Of a stretch of 64,000 nt of DNA, positions 9,256 through 21,554 are shown in pieces. A program made the position numbers and the translations under genes. This DNA is from Sorghum bicolor (Eukaryota > Streptophyta > Magnoliopsida > Poales > Poaceae), in the NCBI RefSeq assembly GCF_000003195.3, contig NC_012874.2:56257671-56321670 (forward strand), written 5' to 3'. Within the stretch, counting starts at the first letter, position 1. Every line of letters starts with the position of its first letter. Under the pieces are notes generated by a model. The model worked only from the letters and a program-made list of their open reading frames with translations, was not told where the DNA came from and searched no databases.

Positions 9256-12200
9256 ATGCAGACAATGACACGTCATTGTATGTACAATGCCGATCGCCGC
9301 TCCAAAGAATTCATTGATGGTGTGCATTATTTCTTAAGAGTGGCCGAGGAAAACAAGCGTGATGGATTCATATGTTGCCCATATGTCTTATGTCAGAATT
9401 TGAAGGAATATTCTAGCTCTAGAAATATTCACTCACATTTGTTGAAGTGGGGTTTTATGCCAAACAATATTTGTTGGACCAAGCATGGAGAAAACGGGAT
9501 AATGATGGAAGAAGGTGAAGAAGAACAGTTGGAGCCTGACGACATTATTGCTCAATACGGTGACTTCGGTGATACAGCAATGGGAGAAGCTGAAGATGAG
9601 GCAGATGCAGAAGGCGCACCTGTTGAAGATGACGCTCTTGGTGATGTCATTCGTGAGGCACAAAAAGATTGCGAAAGTGAAAAAGAGAAGACAAAGTTTG
9701 ACCACATGTTAGAAGATCACAAGAAATTATTATACCCATCTGCCCAGGATGGGCAAAAAAAACTGGGTACAACACTAGAACTGTTAAAATGGAAGGCACA
9801 GAATGGTGTATCCGATAAGGCATTTGGGCAATTACTGAAGATCCAAAAAAAATGCTGCCAAAGCCTAATGAACTGCCCACTACTACGTACGAAGCAAAAC
9901 AGATCGTCTGTCCTTTGGGATTAGAAATCAAGAAGATACATGCATGTCCTAACGACTGCATCCTATACCGTGGCAAGGACTACGAGAATTTAGATGAATG
10001 CCCCGTATGTAAAGCATCACGGTATAAGATCTGGCGAGATGACCCTGGCGATGTTGAGGGGGAAGAATGTCCCAAAAAAAAATCTCTGCAAAGGTTATGT
10101 GGTATGCTCCTATAATACCACGTCTGAAACGTCTTTTTAGAAATAAGGACCATGCAAAATTGTTGCGGTGGCACAAAGAAGACCGTAAAGTAGACAACAT
10201 GTTGAGACACCCTGCTGATGGGTCCCAGTGGAGAGCAATAGATAGGGAATTTCCAGAGTTTGCAAAAGACACAAGAAACATAAGGTTCGCTTTAAGTACG
10301 GACGGTATGAATCCTTTTGGTGAGCAAAGCAGTAGTCATAGCACTTGGCCTGTTACACTATGTATCTACAACCTTCCTCCATGGTTATGCATGAAGCGAA
10401 AATTCATTATGATACCGGTGCTCATCCAAGGCCCGAAGCAACCGGGCAATGACATTGATGTCTATCTAAGGCCATTAATTGAAGAACTCCTTCTTTTATG
10501 GAGTGAAACAGGTGTTCGTGTGTGGGATGAGTACAAACAGGAACACTTCGACCTACGAGCACTGTTGTTTGTGACAATCAATGATTGGCCTGCTCGAAGT
10601 AATCTTTCAGGGCAGACAAACAAGGGATATAATGCATGCACACATTGTTTTGATGACCTTGATAGTATATATTTGAAAAAATGCAGAAAGGTCGTGTACC
10701 TTGGGTATCGTCGATTTCTTTCTATGAATCACCTAGTTAGAAAGAAAGGAAAGCATTTTAAAGGTAAGGCAGACCACCGATGCAAGCCTCGTAATAGAAC
10801 TGGAGAAGATGTATTTGAGATGGTTAAGGATGTGAAAGTAGTTTTTGGTAAGGGACAAGGCAGCCAACCAGTTCCAAAAGATGCAGCGGGTCATGCACCC
10901 ATGTGGAAGAAGAAGTCAATATTTTGGGAGCTACCCTATTGGCAAGTCCTAGAGGTCCGGAATGCGATCGACGTCATGCACCTAACAAAGAATCTTTGTG
11001 TGAACCTTCTAGGATTCATGGGTGTATATGGTAAGCCTAAGGATTCACTTGAAGCACGACAAGACTTGCAACGCATGGAAGAACGAGACAACCTGCATCC
11101 AGAGAAGACAAATGATGGACGCCAATATTTAAGACCTGCTAGCTACACTCTTAGCAATGAAGAGAAAGAAATCATGTTTGAATGCTTAAGCAGCATCAAG
11201 GTCCCATCTGGATTCTCCTCTAATATAAAAGGTATAATTAATGTGCCTGAGAAGAAATTTCTGAACTTAAAGTCGCATGACTGCCATGTGCTTATGACGC
11301 AATTGCTTCCAGTTGCATTAAGAGGAATTCTACCTCCACATGTACGTCTGGCCACCGTAAAGCTATGGGCATTCCTCAATGCAATTTCTCAGAAGGCAAT
11401 CAATCCACTAGAACTAGCTGCTCTACAGAATGATGTGGTTCAATGTCTTGTTAGCTTTGAGTTAGTGTTCCCACCATCCTTCTTTGATATCATGACACAC
11501 CTCCTAGTTCATTTGGTCAAGGAGATCAATATTCTGGGTCCTGTGTTCCTACATAATATGTTTCCCTTTGAGAGGTTTATGGGAGTTCTGAAGAAATATG
11601 TTCACCAACGTGCTCGGCCAGAAGGAAGCATCGCCGAGGGCTATGGGACAGAGGAGGTCATTGAGTTCTGTGTTGAATTCATTCCTGAACTTGACCCAAT
11701 TGGTGTTCCTGAATCGCGCCACGAGGGGAGACTGAGTGGAAAGGGAACACTAGGAAAGAAAACATACATCGGTACGGGGGACGATTCTTTCAATAAAGCA
11801 CACTACACAGTTCTTCAAAACTCATCCGTGGTGGAGCCGTATGTCACGAAACACAAGGACTTCCTACGATCGCAATTCCCAGAGAAGAATGAAGGTTGGC
11901 TTATGCGTCAGCACATAGACACTATCAGTGATTGGTTACGAAAAGAATGTCAGGGTAATGACCAGATTGATGAGCAACTGTATTTGTTGGCTAGGCAACC
12001 ATCATGGCACATCCTCACGTACAAAGGGTACGAGATAAATGGAAATACATTTTACACCCTAAGCCAAGATAAAAGAAGCACGAACCAAAATAGTGGAGTT
12101 CGCGTAGACGCCATAGACCCGAATGGAAATAGACAAACATATTATGGTTGTATAGAGGAGATTTGGAAACTAGACTACGCACCTAATTTTAAAATCCCTT

Positions 12201-12622
12201 TGTTCCGGTGCCAATGGGTGAAGGTTACCGGAGGCGGGGTGACAGTTGACAAAGACTATGGAATGACAACAGTGGACCTCAACAATGTTGGTTACAAAGA
12301 TGAACCATTCGTCCTTGCTGCTGATGTGAATCAGGTGTTCTATGTGAAAGACATGTCTACAAAACAGAAGAGAGGGAAAAATGACAACAAATCAACAAAT
12401 GAGCCAAAACGCCATATAGTTCTCTCAGGGAAAAGAAACATTGTGGGAATTGAGGACAAGTCAGATATTTTAGAAGATTATGAAAGGGATGACCGAATCA
12501 CGCCTTTCAATGTGACCAAAGATCCGAGCATATTGATAAATGCTGAGGACACTCCATGGTTACGTCAAGATCATGACCAAGGAACATACGTCAAAAAGAA
12601 GATCACTATTGTGCCCGCCTAA
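9256..12622 (+). CDS. CACTA-2 transposase (TNP2 type), nearly complete, two A-run frameshifts
   Basis: The product would be about 1,120 residues, acting in the nucleus on the element ends. 9256-9850 encodes the Transpos_assoc-like domain (CCPYVLCQNLKEY, ICWTKHGENG) and an acidic linker. 9852-10075, one frame back, gives CPVCKASRYK of the Transposase_21 start. 10067-12622, again one frame back, is an open 851-codon block: Transposase_21 with LSTDGMNPF near its residue 75, a DUF4218-like part (KLWAFLNAISQKAI ... RARPEGSIAEGYGTEE) and a DUF4216-like part near 665-760 (QNSGVRVDAIDPNG, LFRCQWVK). Both shifts fall in A runs (A8 at 9845-9852, A9 at 10074-10082), and one extra A in each restores a single frame. 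Start is 9256, or 9265 if the AG at 9260-9261 is the splice acceptor. Compared with CACTA-1 the core is intact. Confidence 0.9.
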
Positions 12623-12769
12623 TAAATAGATTGCAATATAGTATGTGTATGTGACAATTGTAACTTAAGATATTTATGTTAATTTTTCTTATTTTATATC
12701 ATTTCAAATAATGAAATGACATTTAAGTTTGCTATTATAAGAGATGTGTCAATTATTTGTCAAATGCAA

Positions 12770-14040
12770 AAATAGTCAAACTTGGTCAAATGACAAACTA
12801 AATTACTTAAAATGAAAAAATTTTGAATACCAATTTGTTAGATATCATCAAGATCTAAACTTTTTATAAAGACAACTTTTCTATTTGAGAAAGTTTAAGT
12901 TCACAATACCCACCAATTCTTGAATCTCACACAAACTATATGAAACTACATGTGTCAATTGTGGATTTTGAACTACACCTTCGCAACACTTTGTCAAATG
13001 CAAAAATGGTCTATATATTAAATGTAGATTTTGATGAGTGGAACAATATTGGTATTCATGACTTTTCCGTTCGAGACCATCTAGGGTTCCGAAAACCGAT
13101 GCGTGGCTATGAATTCTATCAAAATTCAAAATTGAGTGGTTCAAACTTTTCCAAAAGAAAAGTTGACCATTAGACAAAATGTAGAACTTGATGAGTGCAA
13201 CAAACTTTGTATTCATTACTTTTCCATTTGGTACCATATAGGGTTCGGTCAAAGTGTGTGTTTCTAAAAACCAATGCCTTTGACTTTGGTCAAACTTGGT
13301 CAAATGACCCATTTGATGACTTGAAATGAAAAAAATTTGAATACAAAGTTGTTAGAGATAATCAAGATCTACATTTGATATATTGTCCATTTTTCCATTT
13401 GGATAAATTTGAGCCAATCCTAAGCACATTTGTTCAAAATCCAAGACGGGTATTGGTCAAACTTGGTCAAATGACAAACTAAATTACTTAAAATGAAAAA
13501 ATTTTGAATACCAATTTGTTAGATATCATCAAGATCTAAACTTTTTATATAGACAACTTTTCTATTTGAGAAAGTTTAAGTTCACAATACCCACCAATTC
13601 TTGAATCTCACACAAACTATATGAAACTACATGTGTCAATTGTGGATTTTGAGCTACACCTTCGCAACACTTTGTCAAATGCAAAAATGGTCTATATATT
13701 AGATGTAGATTTTGATGAGTGGAACAATATTGGTATTCATGACTTTTCCGTTCGAGACCATCTAGGGTTACGAAAACCGATGCGTGGCTATGAATTCTAT
13801 CAAAATTCAAAATTGAGTGGTTCAAACTTTTCCAAAAGAAAAGTTGACCATTAGAAAAAATGTAGAACTTGATGAGTGCAACAAACTTTGTATTCATTAC
13901 TTTTCCATTTGGGACCATATAGGGTTCGGTCAAAGTGTGTGTTTCTAAAAACCAATGCTTTGACTTTGGTCAAACTTGGTCAAATGACCAATTTGATGAC
14001 TTGAAATGAAAAAAATTTGAATACAAAGTTGTTAGAGATA
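12770..14040 (+). repeat. 681-bp tandem duplication in the CACTA-2 transposase 3' tail
   Basis: Two nearly identical blocks start near 12770 and 13451, offset by 681 bp (for example ATGAAACTACATGTGTC at 12940 and 13621). They carry TTTGTCAAATGCAAAAATGG, TTTTGATGAGTGGAAC and CATCAAGATCTA modules related to those behind the CACTA-1 transposase. Small open frames inside are by-products. 14041-14475 is AT-rich with no gene. Confidence 0.88.
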
Positions 14041-14475
14041 ATCTGATGTAATGGTGAATATTGTTGTAAGCATAAATAAATAAGAAATAGAGAAAATTTT
14101 TTAAAAAATAATTCGATGTAATGGTGAATATCACGTATATCATGATTTTGGAGATAAATGATGATAAATAAACAAAATTTACGTTTAAATATTGCACAAA
14201 TAAATTTTTCTATCAAAAACATCTGCTTTAAGATATTAAAATTAAATAATACATTTTTGCATTAACAAAATACTAATTATTTTTTATATTTAAGTTTGTC
14301 AATATAAGTAATGAAAAGATTTTATGTTTCCAAATTTATTATGTAACCAATTAGACAAAAAGAAATGGAACTATTATTTTTTAACAAATTAATACCTATT
14401 ATTCTATTTACTATGCAGTTAACAACATTAATCTATTTATTGTATGCATAAATAAATAAGAAACTGAAAAATACA

Positions 14476-14612
14476 ATTAGTCCCGGTTCCTGGCTACAAC
14501 CGGGGCTAAAGGATACCTTTAGTCCCGATTCTAGCCAGGAACCGGGACTAAAGACCTTTTAGTCCCGGTTGGTGCTACGCACTGGGACTAAAGGTCCCCG
14601 CTGGTATTTAAT
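14476..14612 (+). promoter_or_regulatory. Internal cluster of CACTA-2 subterminal motifs before the second gene
   Basis: Six copies of the terminal motif in both orientations (TAGTCCCGGTTCC, CCGGGACTAAAG, TAGTCCCGGTTGGTGC and relatives) lie in mid-element, right before a TATA-like TATTTAAT (14605-14612) and a GC-rich exon. This is the arrangement also seen in CACTA-1 and CACTA-3. Role as a promoter or operator for the second gene is inferred. Confidence 0.65.
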
Positions 14613-14950
14613 CCAACCGTCTTCTTCTTCCTCCGGCCACCAGATCGACGTTGCCCTAGACCGCCGCCGCGCGCTCCATTCTCCGCCGCGCACAGTCTTC
14701 TTCCCCGAGCCGCCGCTGCCTCCTTCTCCGGCGTAGAGACACGTGCGGAGGAGCGCCGCCGCCGCCTCCTCGTCCCGAGCTGTACGTACGTCTTCGCCGT
14801 GCCGCCTACTTCCTCGATCCACCGGCGACGCCTCGGCCGGCCGCGCGCACCCCCCGCCCCCCGCGGCCGCCTCCTCGCCCTCGGCCAACCGCCTCCCCGC
14901 CCTCGGCCGTCTTCTCCTCTCCGACCAAACAAGGCCCACGCCGCCGGTGA
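14613..14950 (+). other. GC-rich first exon or 5' UTR of the CACTA-2 second gene
   Basis: Very GC-rich block after the TATA-like box, ending near CGCCGGTGAGCAC, a good GT donor (CCG/GTGAGC). Frames are open on both strands through composition, so no protein is proposed. 14951-16230 is AT-rich and reads like a long first intron ending near CCAATTTGCAG, just before the ATG at 16231; no other gene is seen there. Confidence 0.5.
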
Positions 14951-16230
14951 GCACAACAGAGAACGAACGAAATGTTGATTTTTTTTTTGTGTTTGTTCCC
15001 ACCACTAGATCATTTGCAGTCTCCTAATTGTTGTTTCAGTTCTTGTAATCCTATGCAGGCTATAGAAAATGTTGTTTCTAGACAGTTTATAGAATTATTT
15101 AGATTGCATTATTTATATGATGTTTTCTCGGAATTTTGTTTATAACAAAAGTGTAGATATTTCATTCATATAGCTGCTGTTAAATTTTGATGGCATTTGG
15201 CCTTGTGGTTGATGCCTAAGGATGAAATATAGATAATTTGTTAAGCTTTCCGGAATGTCTTCTTGCATGTCTTTTGGAGTTATATAACTCCAGTTATGAT
15301 TTAAACAAGAAGCTATGTTGTGGGCAGTCCTAAAAATGATAGATTGCTTTTATAGTTGTTTGCTTGTGGTATATTGCTATGTGTGATCTTGTTATGATTT
15401 ATTTACGCAACTGTTGCATGTATGTCCAGAATTGCTAATAATGCATGAATGCCTTGATTAACTTACATTGTGTGTGGATTGCACAGAACGAAGGTGGCAA
15501 CATTGTGCCGGATGTTTGTTCAAAGATCAGACTATGTGTTCGATCTGTGTTTTTTTCAGAAAACTAGCACTTAATGATTTTTTACTATATATTTGTTCTT
15601 GTTCTCCCATAATGCGGCGATATGTTGTACGAATGTGGTGATGATCTGCAGGCTATTTTTTTGTACTGTACGAATGAGATGATATGTTGTATGAATTAAA
15701 AATCATTTTAGTGAATTTTATTTGAATCAAAACTATGAATCTGTTCCCAAACGTATGATAAAAATCTCGTTCCCAAACGCCTACCGAAGTACCTCTCGCC
15801 AAAACGTACTCCTACATCTACACTTGTCATATTCCAATCGACCAAACACACGCGCTCGCGAAACGTACACGTTTCTAGATTGTTCTAACGCGCAGTGAAC
15901 TCAAATGTATTATTTCTAACAAGCTACCGCAATCTCAAATTGTAAATCATTCCATGAACCTTGTAGAGTCAAAGTATCTCAAATTTAATCAAATTTATAT
16001 GATAGAATAATAATATTTATGTATCCACTAATTATCATTAGATTTTTCATGAAATTGTTGTTAAAATATTTTGACTTATCAAATAAGTCATAATTTGATA
16101 AGCAAATTTACAAATATGATCTTTTTTGCAAACCTCAAATGGTTAAAAATATATTTTTTTCATTAATATGTATCCACTATAAATTTACTTGAGACATAAA
16201 TGCTAATAACTTGGCGTCCAATTTGCAGAA

Positions 16231-18870
16231 ATGGCCAATCCGAATGACAACATGGATGATGCAATGATGGACCTAATCAACAGCGGCGCCAATCCAGATC
16301 CCCAAGATGATGGGAGTCAGTACTTTGCTGATTATGAAGAACTTGTGGGAGACAATCCTGATGAGGTCTATCTACAATCTAGTATATATTTATACTTGTT
16401 TGTGATGCAATGAAGAACTTTGCTGATTATGAAATTAAAATAAATGACATTTATACTAATATATTTATACTTGTTTGTGTAGCCCTCTAAATCGGCGACA
16501 ACTTCTGAGAAGAGTAGAAAAGTGCGTGGCCCGAAGAAGCCGTTAGAGGGTCGGTACATTCTGTTGGAATTCGATGACGGTACAGGACAACTACTTGGGG
16601 CTAATTCTAAAAAATTTGTTGCACACTGTGGCTACCTTGTAAGGGACAGGCTCCCGGTCAGTGCTCGTGAATGGAGGCAACGGAAAGATAACCCTAATAT
16701 TAGTTTTGTCTCAGATCGTGACAAGGAATTGATTTGGCAAGATATCCTTCAACATTTCACGCTCGATACACAGGATGAAGCTTTGAAGGAGAAGGTTAAA
16801 ATCTGGGCTATGCAGAAGATGGCCAAACAATTTCAGGCTTGGAAAGAAGACATTATACAAGACTTTTGTTGCACAAGGCCGGACATCAGATTTCACCAAC
16901 AAGGCCTACGTCAAGTTGAGGCCTTTTTGGGATGAGTTCGTAGAGTTTAAGAACTCAGAAGAGGGTCAGGCACGGATGATCAAGAATCAAGAAAATGCTA
17001 AACAAAAGCAATACCACCATCACTTGGGTTCAGGTGGCTACAGGACTGCTATTCCTAAGTGGCAAAAGCTGGAACAGGAGATTCTTGGGAGAGGGATCGA
17101 ACCAGAATCAATGCACTGGCCCGAGCGCGCCAAGTATTGGTTCTTTGGTCATGGGGGAACCATAGACCTAGAGACTGGAAAGATAGTGTACGGCGAAAAG
17201 CTCGAAAGAGTAGGACAGAGAATGGCCTATGCTAGAGGATTAGTTGAATGTGGCACCTGGCAGCCAAATAGAGAAAAGGATGAGCTGACATACGCCCTGG
17301 AGACTGCTGAACACGGTGGGCGAACCAGAGGCTATGGGGAGATATCATGGGAGCATGGCTTCCCTAAAGATAGACCGACTTATAGAAGCCGCCAACGAAA
17401 GAAGGAAGAGGAAGCAGAGCGGTTGCATAGGTTGGAGGCAATGGTGATTGAGTCACGCGAAGCGGCTCGTGAAGCGATAGCGCGAGAGAAAGCGCTTGAA
17501 GAGAGAATGAACGAGGAGATCAAAAGACAAGTGCAGATTGCAGTAAGTTCTATACAAGGGCAAACTGCATCACAGCCTAGAGTCAACATTAGCCCCCCCG
17601 GTCAGTTGAAAAGTAGTTGCGCTTCCACAGAGATGCCAACTATTCAAGACGACGTGAGGCTGCACTTTCCGGTGGATGACATCACTGAGCCTCTGACAAC
17701 ATGTGAGCTGCACATTCCACAGGGGACTGCCACAGTTATGGTTGCTGTCGCTGTTGTAACTCCTGTCGACCCTACAAGGACACCAAGAATCCATGGGGCG
17801 ATAATTCCACCTGGATATGCTAGTGTCTCGGTGGATAGAGTTGTCAAAGGCTTCAGTAATGTGCAGCTTGAGATAGAAGGAGGTGATGGAGAGAAGACTC
17901 TAGGAGAAGCAGAGAAGACTTTTATTTGTTGACGCAAGCGCTACATCATTATTCCTGGGGCATCACCTAGTAGTCTACCACCACCTCCTCGTCATGAATC
18001 TAATCCTAGGTGCGGATGAAAATTGACTATACATTTGTTCACTAAATTTATTTTGCATTCTCTTAGTTAGCGGTTTACTCATATACCTTTTATTTTCACA
18101 GGTGGTCACCGACATGTCATAGTGCTGCGGGTGATGACGAGGGAGTGCGAGACACGGCTGCATCGCCTCGATCTCCAACGCCACCACCTAGGGCTCCAAC
18201 ACCGCCACCTCGGGCTCCAACACCGCCACCTCAGGCTCCAACACCGCCACCTAGGGCTCCAACGCCACCTAGGGCTCCAACGCCGCCTCCTCGGGCTCCA
18301 ACACCGCCACCGGCCGCCCCATCGCCTCCACACGTGGCTCCAGCACGAAAGAAGAGGCCGGCCACAAAATCAAATGTGTCGGCCGCCCCGCCGCCAAAAA
18401 AGAAAGCCTCCGAAAAGAAACAAGCTATCATTCCTAAGAAGCTGTCCTATGAGATGATTGATGCAGAAATAAATGCTTTAGTAAAATCAGATGTGGATAG
18501 TTTCTTCAAGAAACTTAAGACTGAAAGAGAAGCCAAGCGAAACCCTGAGAAGCCGTACCTCTTACTACGGCCAGACGATCTACGACAAAGGGTTGAGGCT
18601 GAAAAAAAAAGAGGCGTGAAGCTCAGAAAGAATCATCTTTATCGGACTATGATCGCACTTTAAGAAAATCCATAGAAGAAGAGAAGAAGAAAGAGAAAAG
18701 AGCACGCAAGGGTGTAGCACAGCTCGGGGAACAATCAAAGCAATCAGTGCCCCCGCTAGTCATTGGAAATGAATATGGTTCAAACATTGACGTGCTAGAC
18801 CAGGAGATACCGGCAGATTTAAAATTTGAAGAGCTTGAAATTTTTTTGCGGAAACTGGTCTTAGCTTAGC
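16231..18870 (+). pseudogene. CACTA-2 second gene, N-terminal and middle part (Ptta/En-Spm domain, proline-rich repeat)
   Basis: Exon 1 from ATG 16231 (MANPNDNMDDAMMDL) ends at a GAG/GTCTAT donor (~16366); exon 2 starts after TTTGTGTAG at 16480. The Transposase_24-like domain spans ~16540-17250 (RGPKKPLEGRYIL, LRPFWDEFVEFKN, MHWPERAKYWFFGHGG). The frame shifts at a T run near 16864, which must be skipped to join FVAQG to SDFTNKAYVKLRPFW. A coiled-coil, Glu/Arg-rich part follows (17390-17540). A TGG-to-TGA stop sits at 17930. After an intron (~18010-18100) a proline-rich repeat leads to a basic, lysine-rich part (KKRPATKSN). More shifts occur near 18640 and in the T7 run near 18845. It is homologous to the second protein of grass CACTA elements, probably a DNA-binding partner of the transposase. 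Confidence 0.75.
18160..18330 (+). repeat. Proline-rich coding minisatellite
   Basis: About eight imperfect copies of an 18-21-bp unit (GCTCCAACACCGCCACCTCG) encoding APTPPPR repeats within the second CACTA-2 gene. One unit is shortened to APTPPR. Confidence 0.9.
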
Positions 18871-20168
18871 CCAAATGATAGCGGGGGCACCAATTGAAAG
18901 TGCTCCACAAATTGATCATTGGCAGAAGGAATATACATATGGCAAGAGTTTATACAACCCTGCGGCCCTCAGCAAGCTTGGAACGCAAATGTACATGCTA
19001 AACAAATAGTACATGGAAGCGTGTGTCAGAAAAGCAGATGACTATATTTGTGTCCGAATTAGAAACTATCATTACTTCCGTGGTGATGATATTATTTATA
19101 TTCAATTTAATGAGCTACACCAACTATGCCACATGGACGCTCTTGACAAATCTCTAATGAGTTGCTTCTGTCTGTAAGTGATTCTTCCTTTCAATAATGT
19201 CTCTGTAACTTATCATGTATATATATAACTAATTACAGAAACCCGCTATACATATGCAGAAACATGATGAGGGACCTCAGAGTTAGAAATGACAAGGAGA
19301 TTGGATTTGTGGATCCAAATGTTGTATTCAAAGACCACAAGACCCCGTATGTTTTATGGAGAACTCAAACAGAGAGAAATCTACGGAGGTTCTTGATCAA
19401 CCAAAAAGATAAAAGATATATACTCTTTCCCTACAACTTTAAGTAAGTGTCGTTATCGTGTGTACATTCTATTTAACTAATTAATCAAAACAATATGAAG
19501 ATATATACTAATTTTGCCTACATATGCACACAAATGCAGCTTTCATTGGATACTAATTGTCATTGATCTCTCGCAATGTCAATTGGTAATCTATGACTCA
19601 TTGAGAAAACCACAGGATGATTACCAAGAAATGATAGATATTATCCAAGGGTAACTCCGATCTCTATATATTAAATTCTGCTCTTTTAACTTGGTAATGG
19701 ATAATTAATAATGATCGTTTTATTGCTAGGGTTTGGGCCGGGTTCGTGCAGAAACACCGTCCAGAGTTGAATGCAGCACTTTCAAAGCCCATCTTACTTC
19801 AGTGGGTTCTACGGCAGACACCGGGCAACAATTTGTGTGGCTACTATGTGTGCGAGTTTATGACGGTGTATGCCAAAAGAACTAATCTTGAGCACCTAAA
19901 AGTATATAACATGTATATATAATAAGTATGTTTCATTTATTTGTTGCTATTTAATAAATCCTATTCATACCTCTAACTTTTTTCTTTAATGTCTATTAAA
20001 GGAGATGTGGCTGAAGGAGCAGGTGTTGGATGCGGTGCGCCTAAAAGAAATTCAGGAGACAATCGCAGGATTTCTTAATGACTAAGTCCTGGATTCCGGC
20101 GGCGAGTGCTACTTCAACCCTCAGGAGCAGATGAAACCAAATAACGATGATCATTTGTACGATGCTTG
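18871..20168 (+). pseudogene. CACTA-2 second gene, Ulp1/C48-like protease part
   Basis: A continuation of the preceding gene by exons. 18855-19175 (GLSLAQMIAGAP ... NYHYFRGDDIIYIQF) contains an in-frame TAG at about 19008 and ends at a GTAAGT donor. 19240-19443 starts after TTACAG and ends at GTAAGT. 19540-19650 encodes FHWILIVIDLSQCQLVIYDS, carrying the His-Trp and Asp motifs of Ulp1-type cysteine proteases. 19730-19903 encodes LCGYYVCEFM with the catalytic Cys. The last exon from ~20002 runs to an in-frame TAA at about 20083, after which the old frame continues (VLDSGGECYFNPQEQ) to TGA at 20167-20169. All catalytic residues are present but the reading path is broken. Such proteases are common passengers of grass CACTA elements; the substrate is unknown. 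Confidence 0.8.
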
Positions 20169-20429
20169 AGTGGTGGAGAAAAATTGTGTTGTAAATACTT
20201 TGTCCGTGAAGCATATGTGTAAATATTTTATTATGGACCTATAGATATAATTATTTATATATATATAGTGTTTTATAGTATATTTATATGTAATCCTTTA
20301 AATTATATAAATTATATAGGTGCGTGTTCTATAAACTACCAGCAAACAATACGCATTCGAAAATAACAATAACATAATTGTAAACCCTAAATGGAAAACT
20401 AAATGAAAAGAAAAAGAAAAAAGAAAAAA

Positions 20430-20669
20430 GTCTTTAGTCCCGGTTGGTAGCAACAACCGGGACTAAAAGTGGAGGCCAGGTGGCACACCCTGGCGCACCT
20501 TTTAGTCCCGGTTGCTGTTACCAACCGGGACTAAAGGTGGACCTTTAGTTCCGGTCCACGGAACCGGGACTAAAGGTAGGACATTTAGTCCCGAAACCTT
20601 AGCCCCGGTTCCGTAGCCGGGACTAAAGGCACTTACGGCCCGGGGCTAAAGCCCTTCCCTGTACTAGTG
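20430..20669 (+). repeat. CACTA-2 3' subterminal repeats and terminus
   Basis: Alternating copies of TAGTCCCGGTTGGT and ACCGGGACTAAAG end in TTCCCTGTACTAGTG. 20170-20429 is AT-rich 3' flank of the second gene without features. Confidence 0.88.
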
Positions 20670-21107
20670 TGACAATTTGATGAATATTTTTGTTGAAAAC
20701 GATGGATGCCGGGTGCTATGGGAGTCGACAATATATATGAATATTTTGGTAGCAAGCTCACCGTGCACGTCCAGCATCAGGGGTACACCGTCCCTATACG
20801 CAAGTGGCCTCGAACACACGCTGTTCCTAGTGCGTCTAGTGGAGGAGCAGGCCGACGTGCCGCGGATGTCACCGCGGGATGAGTCGTGGACTATGCTTGT
20901 TGAGATCCTAATGACAGTGCCGGCAACATCATGAAGTCAACGGCATACACGGACAACAGAAGGTCGTCACTGACGGACGGGATGGTATACCTGACCGAGG
21001 CTCCGAGAAATACGCTGAGATACAGCTGCCACTGAAGGCTCTCACGCTTCCAACATCCTCTTGAGCTGACCACATCATCATGAAGCCACCATTGTTTAGT
21101 TTAAATA
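20670..21107 (+). other. Continuation of inhibitor unit 1 tail; unrecognised conserved segment
   Basis: The segment starts with the right CACTA-2 target copy (TGA) and continues as in unit 4 (53740-53882): GACAATTTGATGA, then a block that reads YFGSKLTVHVQHQGYTVPI in one frame (20733-20790). Further on, another frame gives STAYTDNRRSSLTDGM. Frames are interrupted, and I do not recognise the protein. It could be a decayed exon of a neighbouring gene duplicated with the inhibitor. Confidence 0.45.
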
Positions 21108-21343
21108 CGGTCTCAATCTGTCCCAAATTATAAGACGTTTGACTTTTTTATATCAAGTTTGACCACTCATCTTATTCAAAATTGATTTAAATATCATTTA
21201 TTTTCTCGAGGCTTGATTTATTAATAAATGTTCTTTAAGAATGACTTAAAATTTGACTACTTTTACATAAATTTTTTAAATAAGACATCCGGTCAAACAT
21301 GAGGTCAAAAAGTCAAACATCTTGTAATTTAGGATGGAGGGAG
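21108..21343. mobile_element. Stowaway-type MITE, degenerate
   Basis: About 236 bp. The right end reads TTAGGATGGAGGGAG followed by TA. The left end, CTGTCCCAAATTATAAGA, follows TA and is the degraded complement. TA duplication and the CTCCCTCCGTCCC-like end are the marks of Stowaway (Tc1/mariner) MITEs. The internal part is AT-rich with GTTTGAC/GTCAAAC repeats and has no coding capacity. 21344-21554 shows nothing recognisable. Confidence 0.8.
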
Positions 21344-21554
21344 TAATTAATTATGATAAATTAAAATCAATCATAAGGTTAGTTACATATTTCTGCATAC
21401 ATGCTGGTGTATGAGTGTTTCTGTTTGAGTGGTCATACTCTAGATTTCAACGAAATCATAGTTCTATGGAAAACGATTTGAAAACTAGTTTCAACAATTA
21501 TAAAAAAGGAAAAAAAAGACATGATCCATCTTTTCTATTCCTTCGACTGACACC

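Larger units (their letters stand above)
8033..20669 (+). mobile_element. CACTA (En/Spm) transposon CACTA-2, 12.6 kb, both ends present
   Basis: It starts CACTACTACAGAACAGGCC and ends CCCTGTACTAGTG. The flanking 3 bp are CGA (8030-8032) and TGA (20670-20672), a target duplication with one C-to-T change. Unit 4 preserves the uninterrupted site (GAAGCCGACAATTTGATGA near 53740), which confirms both boundaries. Subterminal arrays of TAGTCCCGGTTGGT lie at both ends and once internally. It carries a transposase gene and a second, multi-exon gene with a Ptta/En-Spm domain and an Ulp1-like protease. Both genes have breaks, several at homopolymers, so it is either recently dead or affected by sequencing indels. 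Confidence 0.95.

Noticed and set aside
12881..13312. 143- and 123-codon minus-strand frames in the CACTA-2 tail
   Set aside because: They come in two near-identical versions only because of the 681-bp duplication, and run through noncoding CATCAAGAT modules.
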